In this document: piece after piece, positions 27,775 to 36,557 of the stretch
How the letters are laid out: each line of letters begins with the position of its first letter
How positions within the stretch are numbered: the stretch's first letter is position 1
Assembly (NCBI RefSeq): GCF_029309835.1
Contig: NZ_JARJHL010000018.1
Span: 124,001 to 188,000 of the forward strand
Length of the DNA: 64,000 nucleotides
DNA from: Paracoccus sp. DMF-8
Lineage (GTDB): Bacteria; Pseudomonadota; Alphaproteobacteria; Rhodobacterales; Rhodobacteraceae
Reading direction: 5' to 3'
Notes under the pieces: model-generated
What the model saw: only the letters and a program-made list of their open reading frames with translations
Databases searched by the model: none
What the model was told of the DNA's origin: nothing
Program-made: the position numbers and the translations under genes

Positions 27775-28615
27775 TCTTTTCCTCTTCGAACCGTTCGATC
27801 AGCGCGCCAAGCCGGTCCAGTGACTGCGTTCCACCGCAACTCACCCAGCGCAAGGATCAGCGCGTTGAGCAGCAGCATCGGCACCGTCAGCGTCTGGAAA
27901 CTGCCCGGAACCCCGCCCCGTGGTGCGGACAGCAGCCGGTCAGGGGTCGGCACCAGCGCGGGACCCAGAGTGTCCGACAGCGCCAGCGTCACCACGCCCA
28001 GATCCCGCGCGATCTGCATCAGCGGCGCATGGCCGCGTGGCTGCCGGCGGAACGCGAACAGGATCAGCGCATCGCCCGGGTTCAACGCAAGCGCCTGTTC
28101 CGCCAGATCGCGGGCATTGCCCGACAGCACCCGCGCCTCGATCCCCATCCGGCGCAGGCGACGCTCTGCCATGGCGGCCAGCGCCGCGCCATGGCCATGC
28201 GCAAACAGAAGATGCGCCGCCCGTCCAGCGCGCTGGCCGCGGCGGCGATGGCGGCATCGCCGACATGGGCGGCCAGATCGGCGATGGCTGCGGCTTCGAC
28301 CGCGATCAGATGGCTGAGCGGCTGGCCCCCGGCTGCCGACAACGTGGCCGACATCCGGTCCGCCGGGTCGCTCTGGCGCAGGAATTCGCGGCGCAACGCA
28401 GCGCGGAAGGCGGCATAGCTTGAGGAGTCAAGCTTGCGGGCAAGGCGCGAGGTCGTGGCCTCATGCACGCCCACACGCGCGGCAAAATCGGCGGCGGTGG
28501 CCAGCGCGATCTCTCGGGGCACGCGCATCAACTCCTCGACCAGCCGCGCCTCTGCCTGTGTCAACGTGGCAGAGCGGCTTTGGATACGAGCAATGATTCC
28601 GGTATCGGTGGTCAC
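27764..28615 (-). pseudogene. RpiR/MurR-family regulator, frameshifted
   Basis: N-terminal HTH_6 domain (LTQAEARLVEELMRVPREIA, GVHEATTSRLARKL) and C-terminal SIS sugar-phosphate-binding domain. The frame shifts near 28210 (RRIF, then FAHGHGAALAAMAERRLRRM) and again near 27815 into SLDRLGALIERFEEEKNAS, ending at 27764. The total length is a multiple of three (283 residues after repair). The start is GTG 28615 with GGGAG upstream. SIS-type members usually sense phosphorylated sugars, which hints at the transporter's substrate. Confidence 0.8.
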
Positions 28616-28699
28616 GGCAACTCCCTGACTTCTTCCCGTTCAAACGGATTCCGCAGGTGATCAGCCGTGGCGTCGGGATGGCGTGAGTTTGCGCTTCAT

Positions 28700-29243
28700 G
28701 GCGAACCCCACGGGCGCGGCGGGTCGTTGCTTGCGTTGACGCGGCGGGCGCCTCTGGGACCGCCTGTGTAGCCTTCTGGGGCGGCGTCTTGCGGGTCCGT
28801 GCTGGGATGGTAGCGGGCACGGGCCTTGATGCCGATGGAAACGGGGGACGTGTCGGCGTTTTGGCGGCATCCTGAATGTCCGGCCCCTGCGCGTCACGCT
28901 TGGGCCGTTCCGGCTCATCATCGGGGGCGGTCAGTCCGGGAAAGAAGTAGAAGGCGGACACTCCCGGAAAGGTGGCGGGGTTTCCCCGCGCAGCCTCATA
29001 GTCCATCGCGACCCGCTCGTGCTTTACGGCGGCGCGGATCGCGTCCCGGATAGTGGACAACTCAGCCTCACTCCGGTCAAGCAGATTCCTAACCTAAGGT
29101 TTAGAACTGAGTGCCGCGCCTGCCAGTCGTTTCGCCTCGAACGGGTCAGCTGTTGAGAGCGGGACCTGGACGGCGTGTCCGCGATACAGGCGCCGCCACA
29201 CATACAGCCGACCGCGCCGAAACACATAGTTTGCAATGCCCAA
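28700..29243 (-). pseudogene. Decayed integrase-like N-terminus next to tRNA-Gln
   Basis: On the minus strand from about 29243 the frame reads MGIANYVFRRGRLYVWRRLY and then HAVQVPLSTADPFEAKRLAG, which resembles the arm-binding N-terminus of phage-type tyrosine recombinases. A TAG at 29094-29096 interrupts it. The same frame continues (VRNLLDRSEAELSTIRDAIR) into Pro/Ala-rich sequence up to the RpiR gene. No catalytic R-H-R-Y core is left. Position beside the 3' end of a tRNA gene supports the call; similarity is from memory. Confidence 0.4.
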
Positions 29244-29371
29244 ACAGCCCGTCGATATGGGGCCAGCGGGTCGCAGCGGCGGGATGACGGCGTGTCATTA
29301 TGCTGACGCGCTGTCACCAACCCCTGTCGATTGGCATCAACATGCTGAAGCAAACACGCTTTCTGGATGAC

Positions 29372-29446
29372 TGGCTGGGGCGGTAGGATTCGAACCTACG
29401 GTACACGGTACCAAAAACCGATGCCTTACCACTTGGCCACGCCCCA
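29372..29446 (-). tRNA. tRNA-Gln (anticodon TTG)
   Basis: A 75-base cloverleaf with encoded CCA: acceptor TGGGGCG / CGCCCCA, D-arm GGCCAAGTGGTAAGGC, anticodon loop TTTTGGT (TTG) and T-arm GTAGGTTCGAATCCTAC. The 3' end points toward the island on its left. Confidence 0.95.
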
Positions 29447-29530
29447 ACTGTGGAGGGGTGTTTAGCCAAGCTGTCGGATGAGTTCAAGCGGTATTCAGGA
29501 AAAATCTTGCCGTTTTGCGAGGCGACAGAT

Positions 29531-30747
29531 ATGCGCCGCAATATGGAGAATTATGACCTCATCATCCTTGGCGCGGGTGCCGCCGGAATGTTTTGCGCGG
29601 GCAGCGTGATCGCCCGTGATCCCGACCGAAACCTGCGGATTCTGGTGCTGGATCACGCCAGGGCGCCGGGCGAAAAATCCGGGATTTCCGGAGGGGGGCG
29701 TTGCAATTTCACCAATCTTGCAACCAGTTACGAACGCTTTCTGTCGCAGAATGCGCGCTTTTGCGCCTCGGCCCTGTCTGGCTATCGTCCCGATGCCTTC
29801 GTGTCGCTGATGGATGGGGCGGGAATCGCCTGGCATGAGAAGACGGCGGGCAGCTGCTGCGACGGCAGTTCGCGGCAGGTCGTGGATCTGCTGTTGCACA
29901 GGATGCGCGGGGCCGAATTGCGGCTTGGGGCCGGCGTTCGGGATCTGTCCCGGCAGGATGGCCGCTTCGTGGTCGACACGACGGCCGGGGCGGTCTCGGC
30001 GACTGTGGTGGTGGTCGCGACCAGGGCGCTCGATTCCCACGGCCGAGGGCGACTTGAGGGATCGGCTATGATATTCGCGCGCAGCTTTGGGTTTGCGGCT
30101 GGTCGAGACTCTTGCCGCGCGGGGCTGGTGCCTCTGACCTGCTTGCCGAGTCAGGATCTGGATCTGTGCAAACCGCTGGCAGGCGTTTCCGTGGATGCCG
30201 AGGTGCGCCATGGTGCGACCGCGTTTCGTGACGCCCTGCTGTTCACGCATCGCGGCCTGTCGGGTCCGGCCATCCTGCAGATTTCCAGCTATTGGTCGCC
30301 GGGCGATGAGATCAGCGTCGATCTGGCGCCGGGTCAGCCGATGGCCGCATTGCTCAAGGATGCGCGCAGCCGGGCAGGGCGCAGCCTGGTTGCGACCGTT
30401 CTGGCGCAATACCTGCCCGCGCGTCTTGCCGCGCAGATCGCGCATGAATGTGGTCTGGATCAGGCGCGGCTGGCGGATCAGAACAATGGAACGGTCGAAC
30501 GGCTGGCGGCGCGGATCAACGACTGGCGCCTGAAGCCTGTCGGATCCGAAGGGTGGCGCACGGCAGAGGTCACTGTGGGCAGGGTGGACACGCGCGATCT
30601 GAACGCAAAGACGATGTGCGCGCGTGATGTCCCCGGCCTTTATTCATCGGTGAGGTGGTGGATGTGACCCGGTGGCTTGGTGGATATAATTTCCAACTGG
30701 GCTGGGCCTCGGCCGAAGCCGCTGCCCGGCGGATATCGCCGCCATGA
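29531..30747 (+). pseudogene. HI0933-like (YhiN) flavoprotein, frameshifted
   Basis: FAD protein of unknown substrate. The N-terminal half is normal: Rossmann LIILGAGAAGMFCA and the family signature ISGGGRCNFTNL. Between about 30020 and 30120 the family match jumps among frames (GRSIPTAEG, GYDI, ARSFGF, RAGLVPLTCLP). Near 30647 one base is missing from TTTATTTCATCGG, so the uncorrected frame stops at 30667 (SSVRWWM). The corrected end gives GEVVDVTRWLGGYNFQLGWA and stops at 30747. At least four indels are implied. Confidence 0.8.
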
Positions 30748-30769
30748 TGCTGGACGGCTGATCCGGCCC

Positions 30770-31607
30770 ATGACCCGGGTCGGATTTCGCCAGCCGGTCG
30801 AATTGCATGAGCGAGGAAATCAGCGCGGGCTTGCGCCTCAGCCGGGATCATGTTCGGCCCATCCGAGGGCGCGTTGTCGTGGATCACTGATGGGTTTCGA
30901 TAAACACACCTGCGACGCCAAGCGAAACGGCCGCGCGGGCCATGACCGGGGCGAATTCGCGCTGCCCGCCTCGAGGCGGCCGCCGCGACCGCCCGGGCTG
31001 CTGCACTGAATGCGTCGCGTCCATGATCACCGGATATCCCGTCCGGGCCATGATCGGCAGGCTGCGCATATCCGCGACCAGCGTGCCGGCGCCGAAACTG
31101 ACCCCGCGTTCCGTCAGCAGGAATGCGCCCGTTCCCGGTCGAGGCGACCTTGTCCGCGACATTGGGCGTGCCCCATGGCGCCAGAAACTGGCCTTTCTTG
31201 ATGTTCACGACCGTCCTGGTTTCGCCCGCCGCCAGCAGCAGATCGGTCTGGCGCGACAGAAATGCGGGGATCTGGATGACATCGACAATCGCACCGGCGC
31301 GGCGTGCCTGATCGATGTCGTGGACATCGGTCAGCACGGGGCAGCCAATCCGGTCGCGCACCGTCGCCAGCATGTCCAGCCCTTCGTCGATGCCGATGCC
31401 GCGGCGCCCCGTCAGAGAGGTGCGGTTTGCCTTGTCATAGCTGGCCTTGAAGACAAAGCCCGCACCCGCGCCGGCGCAGGCTTCGGCCAGCTGTTCGGCG
31501 ATCATCAGCGCGTGGTCCAGCGTTTCCAGCTGGCAGGGACCGGCAATCAGGACCAGCGGCAGGTCGTTTCCGAAGGTGACATTCCCGGCCGGGACGTGAT
31601 GCGTCAT
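30770..31607 (-). pseudogene. kdsA: KDO-8-phosphate synthase, frameshifted
   Basis: Makes KDO-8-P from PEP and arabinose 5-phosphate for LPS or capsule. From ATG 31607: FGNDLPLVLIAGPCQLE, GFVFKASYDKANRTS, TDVHDIDQARRAGAIVDVIQ, NIKKGQFLAPW, all normal. One extra C near 31120 breaks the frame; it resumes as LLTERGVSFGAGTLVADMRS, MDATHSVQQPG, GGQREFAPVM and FIETHQ, then breaks again near 30890. The tail LMQFDRLAKSDPG is in yet another frame. The right boundary near 30770 is approximate. Its start overlaps the kpsE stop (ATGA), so it is the third gene of the capsule unit. Confidence 0.85.
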
Positions 31608-33381
31608 GAGGATACCTGTTCGCGAAGGATGGAGGAGGTCAGGGACAGCAACAGATAGATGCCCGAAAAGATCAGGAAGGCAACGATCGTGTTCTGGAAC
31701 GCCTTGGGATAGGTCGCTTCGTCAGGTGGCACGGGTGAAATCGACAGCGACAGATAGCGGACCTCGCTTGTTCGCCCTCGATCCGGGCGGTTTCCATCTG
31801 GGCTGCGGCTGCGGCCAGCAGTTCCTGACGGGTCAGCAGGTCGCTTTCCGCGATGCGGATCTGGCCCGAGATCGCCGCCAGCGACCCGCGCGCCGTGCGG
31901 TCGTCGGTCAGGCGCGAACGGGTGTCGGTCAGCATGGATTCAAGCCGCTCGATATCCCCCCGGACGCCCGCGACACGGCTTTGGCTGGGGTTGGCGTTGG
32001 CCTGCAACTGCCCCAGTTCCAGCCGCTTTTCGTTGAGCTGGCGTTCCAGTTCGGCGATCTGGTTCATGACCACCGTGCCCTCGGCCACCGGGTCAAGAAC
32101 CCCCAGCTTTTCCTGCAGTTCCAGCACGCGCTGCTGCGCGGCCAGAACCTGCCGCTCGGCGTCCTGATAGCTTTCGATCGAGCCTTCCATCTGGTCGGAG
32201 CGCAGGCGAGAGGTCATCTGGTCCACCTGACCCTCGGCATATTTGATCAGCGCCAGCGAGAATTCCTGGCTGAGCTTGGGGTCGGGCGCGATCACTTCCA
32301 TGTTGATGACGCCTTCGGTCGGATCATAGCCGATTTTGACCGAATTCTGATAGACCTTATAGGCCTGTTCATTCGTGGCGTCAGCCGCCAGCCGCAGGAT
32401 CGGGTCGATCGAGGGGTCCTGGAACGCGCGTTTGAAACCCAGATCCGAATCCAGCCGCAGCATGGCATCGCGCGAGGTCAGATAGCTTTGCACCGAAACG
32501 GAATCGGGGTTGGTCGCCAGTTGCGTGCCGCTGAACAACCCGCCAAGCCCGCCGGAGGACGCCTTTTCCGCCTGCTGGATCTGGAACTGCGATTCCGTGG
32601 CGTACAGCGGAGTCGCGACATTGAAGAAATAATAGCCCGCCGCAATGGTCGGAAGGACCACGAAAACGAACAGGCGCGCGGCCAGCATGATCAGCCGGTG
32701 GCGGCGGCGTTTGGCGATGTCGCGCTGGATGCGAAAGATTTCGGCGGCGCGCCGTTCTTCGGTCAGAACCTCGCGAGAGGGCAGGTTGGTGCCCTGAAAT
32801 GCCGTCGTCTCGCCATCGCGGGGCAGGCGCATGGGCATGCCTGCCGACGCCACGGGAACCGGCGTGTTCGGTGCGGCTTCGCGCTGCGAACGCACGGCTT
32901 CGGTGGACAGGATCTTGCCGACCTCGGCGCGGTGAAAGGGGTCGATGCCGCGGTCGCGCAGAATGACGACCGCCTCGAAATCGGACGCGACGTCGATTTC
33001 ATGCATCGCGGCGATCCGCCGTGCCATGCGCAACTGGCGCCCGGTCAGGTTTTCGGCGCGAACCGCCGCCATGCGGGCCTGCATCCCCTCCTGCATCCCC
33101 TGAGGCTCTGCGCCAGCGGGCGCCGCGGGACCCGCCGCCTCAGCCCCCGGAAAGCGCATATCGCCAAAGCCGTCATCGGTATTGCCGGTCGCAAAGGGCA
33201 TGCCCGCATCGCCCGGCGTATTGGTGGTCGCCGAGGCAGCGGGAGCCGGGTTGACCCGCTTGTGCACCTCGATCCGGACCCGGCGTTCGGGATTGGCTGC
33301 GGCTGCGGCATCGCGTGTTTTCGAAACAAGCGATTCCTCGCGGCTGAGACGGAAAAGCCGGGCCTTAGGCGGTGTAGTCAT
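31604..33381 (-). CDS. kpsE: Capsule export inner-membrane protein KpsE, frameshift near C-terminus
   Basis: Polysaccharide co-polymerase/export protein bridging inner and outer membrane. About 190 N-terminal residues are Ala/Pro-rich and charged. A membrane helix (LFVFVVLPTIAAGYYFFNVA) and the Wzz/KpsE domain (ATPLYATESQFQIQ) follow, then a long coiled coil. Near 31775 one base appears missing; the correct frame continues EVRYLSLSISPVPPDEATYP and then a C-terminal helix (NTIVAFLIFSGIYLLLSLTS) to the stop at 31604. Repaired length is 592 residues. The N-terminal extension is long compared with E. coli KpsE. Confidence 0.85.
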
Positions 33382-34018
33382 AATACTGCTTGGCCTCATC
33401 GAGTGTTTCAAACATGTAAAGCCGCCCGTCGCGCATCACGGCGGCAGAGCGGCAGAATTTTTCCAACGTCGACGGCTGGTGCGACACGATGACCACGGTG
33501 GCGGTCTTCAGCCGGTCGTACAGCACCGATCCGGCCTTGCGGTTGAATTCGGCATCCGTGGTCTGGGGCATGGATTCGTCGATCAGATAGATGTCGAAAT
33601 CCAGCGCCAGCAGCAGCGAAAAGGTAAAGCGCGCCCGCATCCCCGAACTGTAGGTGCCGACCGGCATGTCGAAATATTCGCCGATATCGGTCAGCCAGCG
33701 GCAGAACGCCTCGACATAGTCGGGATCAAGGCCATAGACGCGGGCGATGAAACGCGCGTTTTCATTGGCCGAATGCTTGGCCACGACGCCGCCCATGTAA
33801 CCAAGCGGAAAGGACACGCGGCAATCGGTCCTGATCGTGCCTTCGTCCGGTTTTTCAAGGCCGCACATCATGTTGATCAAGGTGGTCTTGCCTGTCCCGT
33901 TGGGCGCAAGGATGCCAAGCGAACGACCCAGATCCACCCGGAAGGACGCGCGGTCAAGAATGACCTTGCGCTGAGTCCCCGTCCAGAACGACTTGGACAC
34001 ATTGTCGAATTCAAGCAT
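33365..34018 (-). CDS. kpsT: Capsule export ATPase KpsT
   Basis: ATP-binding subunit of the group 2-type capsule exporter, 217 residues. Walker A is LAPNGTGKTTL, signature YSSGMRARFTF, Walker B DIYLIDESM, and the H-loop is VSHQPST; the noncanonical signature is usual for KpsT. Start ATG 34018 (MLEFDNVSKSF). Its stop overlaps the kpsE start by 17 bases. The membrane partner kpsM is not next to it here; upstream lies a divergent UDG-family gene. Confidence 0.92.
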   Translation of the reverse strand: MLEFDNVSKSFWTGTQRKVILDRASFRVDLGRSLGILAPNGTGKTTLINMMCGLEKPDEGTIRTDCRVSFPLGYMGGVVAKHSANENARFIARVYGLDPDYVEAFCRWLTDIGEYFDMPVGTYSSGMRARFTFSLLLALDFDIYLIDESMPQTTDAEFNRKAGSVLYDRLKTATVVIVSHQPSTLEKFCRSAAVMRDGRLYMFETLDEAKQYYDYTA

Positions 34019-34225
34019 CCGAAAGCCCTGCAAACATCATGGCCCGGCCCGACCACGGGCAGGGATTTTCGTGATCATGGACACGCCCCGGCACCAGTCG
34101 GGGGCGGATAATCGGTCCGGTCTTCTTATGCCGTGCCGCCGGCGCTGTCCACTCTTGGGCATAACGGTTAAGCAGTCGTGAAGCGTCAGCCTTTTTCCTG
34201 CGGTTTTGACGACTATTTGTTGAAA

Positions 34226-34819
34226 ATGTCCCTGATCGAGCAAATCTCCGCCTGCCGCCTGTGTCGTGACCGCTTCGCCGCCACGGCGACGCAGCATCAG
34301 CCAAGGCCCGTGGCGTGGTTCCGTCCCGGCGCGCGGGTGCTGATCGTCGGGCAGGCGCCGGGGATGCGTGTCCATCTGGCGGGCAGGCCCTTTGCCGATC
34401 GTTCGGGCGACCGCCTGCGCGACTGGATGGGCGTCGATGCGGAAACCTTCTATGACCGGGACCGGATTGCGATCGTGCCGATGGCATTCTGCTTTCCGGG
34501 CTATGACGCGCGCGGCGCGGACCTGCCCCCGCCGCCGCTTTGCGCGGCGACATGGCGGCAGCGCGTGATGGACCAGTTGGCGCCCCGGCTGGTGCTGCTG
34601 GTCGGTGCGCATGCGCAGCGCTGGCATCTTGGGGCGCGGGATCTGACGCGCACCGTTGCCGCATGGCGCGACCATGCGCCGGGCAGCTTTCCCTTGCCTC
34701 ATCCGTCGTGGCGCAATACCGCGTGGCTGAGACGAAACCCCTGGTTCGAGGCCGAGCTTGTGCCCGAACTGCGCCTGCAACTGAGACAGATACTGGACGC
34801 CCCCGATGACCGCGCTTGA
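34226..34819 (+). CDS. Uracil-DNA glycosylase-family protein
   Basis: UDG superfamily protein of 197 residues (213 if the in-frame GTG 34178 is used). An N-terminal ACRLCRDRF segment could be a partial metal site. Motif 1 is LIVGQAPGMRVH and motif 2 is PHPSWRNTAW. This resembles the YqfB/family-4-like single-domain proteins often annotated only as UDG-like. Repair activity is plausible but untested for this branch. It overlaps the SseB gene by 14 bases. Confidence 0.82.
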   Translation: MSLIEQISACRLCRDRFAATATQHQPRPVAWFRPGARVLIVGQAPGMRVHLAGRPFADRSGDRLRDWMGVDAETFYDRDRIAIVPMAFCFPGYDARGADLPPPPLCAATWRQRVMDQLAPRLVLLVGAHAQRWHLGARDLTRTVAAWRDHAPGSFPLPHPSWRNTAWLRRNPWFEAELVPELRLQLRQILDAPDDRA

Positions 34820-35558
34820 CGACCTGTGCCTGACAGCCTTTCACGACGCCCCCGCCGATCTGCGCGCGCGCATCCTGTCGCGGCTTGCCGATACCGAGCT
34901 TTTTCTGGCGCTCAGCACCGAACCCGCAGCCGATCAGGCGGATATCCTGCTGTTCGATCCGGGCGGCGGCCGGGCCGCGCTGGCCTGCGATGCCGAAGAC
35001 CGGCTGTCGGGTTTCATGGGCGATGCCGTGCCCTATGCCGCGATGCCGGGGCGGGTGCTGGCCGCGATGCTGGCGCGCGAAGGGCTGTCGCTGCTGGTCA
35101 ATCCGGGCCAGCGGTCCGAGATGATGCTGGACGCCGAAACCCTGGGCTGGCTTGGCCGCGCGCTCGATTCCGCGCATGTCAGCGCGGGGCAGGGCGATGA
35201 CATGCGCCTTGGGCCCCCGCGGCCCGATGTCGTCGCGACCCTGCTGGCTCCCCTGTCGCAGCGGCTTGCGGATATGGCAGGGCTTGCGGCAGGGGCGGCG
35301 CTGGTCGGTGCCGAATGGCCCGGCGGCACGCGCGGCCACATCCTGTTCCTGAGTGGCACGGCCGAGGCGCATCGCGATGCCCTGGCCAAGGCCATGGCGG
35401 AATTCTTTGCCTTTCTGCCGGATATCGACGGCGGGCTGGATGTGGCCTTTGCCGAAACTGCGCTGCCGCGCGACGGCGTCCTGATCGACATTCCAGCCCC
35501 CGTGGCGCCCGAGCCTGCGGCAAAGCGCGACCCGAAGGCGCCGCCACGGCTGCGCTGA
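34806..35558 (+). CDS. SseB-family protein
   Basis: A 250-residue soluble protein. The segment VPYAAMPGRVLAAMLAREGLSLLVNPGQRSEMML matches the SseB N-terminal domain, and the C-terminal half resembles the SseB C-terminal domain. The family is named after an enhanced-serine-sensitivity gene and has no firm molecular role. ATG 34806 lies inside the UDG gene, so translation is probably coupled. Confidence 0.75.
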   Translation: MTALDDLCLTAFHDAPADLRARILSRLADTELFLALSTEPAADQADILLFDPGGGRAALACDAEDRLSGFMGDAVPYAAMPGRVLAAMLAREGLSLLVNPGQRSEMMLDAETLGWLGRALDSAHVSAGQGDDMRLGPPRPDVVATLLAPLSQRLADMAGLAAGAALVGAEWPGGTRGHILFLSGTAEAHRDALAKAMAEFFAFLPDIDGGLDVAFAETALPRDGVLIDIPAPVAPEPAAKRDPKAPPRLR

Positions 35559-35779
35559 CCGATGGTTTCCTGCGGCGCAGCTTGCGGCGGGCGTTGAAAC
35601 CGTCGCGGTGCCGTGTTCCGCGCGCCGACCCGATGCACCTTTGCAGGCACGACGATTTCGGCCCGTTTGCAGGACGCCACCTTCAACATGCGGTGGTCGC
35701 AACGGATGCCGGTCCCGTTCCCTGTGGGCTGTGCAGACCAGCCAGATAGCCCGTCATCGTCGGGGTTCGTGCTGGGGCG

Positions 35780-35855
35780 TGGTGGGCGGTGAGGGACTCG
35801 AACCCCCGACATTCTCGGTGTAAACGAGACGCTCTACCAACTGAGCTAACCGCCC
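35780..35855 (-). tRNA. tRNA-Val (anticodon TAC)
   Basis: A 76-base tRNA with encoded CCA: acceptor GGGCGGT / ACCGCCC, D-arm GCTCAGTTGGTAGAGC, anticodon stem-loop TCTCG-TTTACAC-CGAGA and T-arm TCGGGGGTTCGAGTCCCTCA. Confidence 0.96.
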
Positions 35856-35994
35856 CTCCGCGACGCCTCTTAGACCGCCTGCGCGCGGTTTGGCAAGCCT
35901 TGGCGCGACATGAAAAGAGGCGGCCGATGCGCATGGGCCGCCCCTTTGTCTTCGAGATCGTCCGTGCCCGCGACCGTTTCCCGTCGCGCGGCGA

Positions 35995-36240
35995 TCAGCC
36001 TTCGTCGCGAGTGCGCAGACCTTCGGCCAGACAGATGTCGTCGGCTTCCTTGACCGACATCGTGGCGGGGCGGTCGATGGCGCGGTCCCAACGCACGATG
36101 CGCTTGGTGTAAAGCTGGCAGGTCACCGAGCCTTTTGCGCTTTCGACCTGAACCGGGTCGGTTTCGTAATCACTGGGGTCGATGCTGCAGGCGGACAGGG
36201 TCATCACGGCGGCGGCAAGGGCGGAAATCTTGTAGATCAT
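35995..36240 (-). CDS. Small lipoprotein, unknown function
   Basis: An 81-residue protein with a lipoprotein signal: MIYKISALAAAVMTLSAC, lipobox LSAC with Cys18 as the lipidation site. The mature part has three more cysteines (VTCQL, DDICLAE) and no family I recognise. Start ATG 36240. It is next to, and divergent from, the lipoprotein-release genes lolC/lolD. Confidence 0.7.
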   Translation of the reverse strand: MIYKISALAAAVMTLSACSIDPSDYETDPVQVESAKGSVTCQLYTKRIVRWDRAIDRPATMSVKEADDICLAEGLRTRDEG

Positions 36241-36557
36241 TGTCAAACCATGTGGGTGAGTGAAATATGCAGAGCAAACAAGGGGCTGCACGGGTGCGGC
36301 CCGGATTGCCCCGCTGGCGGCTATATCACGGGTCCGGCAGCGGTCAACGGTAAAACCCGTTGTTTTCAGGAAATAATCTGAACGGTTCGGGCTGTTATGG
36401 GGCATGCGCGCGGTTTTGACGGGATGCGGAAGGTGGCCATCCTGCGTTTCGGGCCATTCTTAGTTTCGGGGCGCCCCGCTTGCGGGTCACGCCCTTGTTG
36501 GCTTGCATAACCGCGCCCGACGCGCCAATCAGTTGCAAGCATAATTGAAGGTGACCG
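36241..36557. other. Intergenic region before lolC
   Basis: The 317 bases between the lipoprotein start and the lolC start hold no gene I can support. The part near the lipoprotein start is richer in A and T and should contain its promoter; no clear hexamer pair stood out. GGTGACCG precedes the lolC ATG. Confidence 0.4.
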
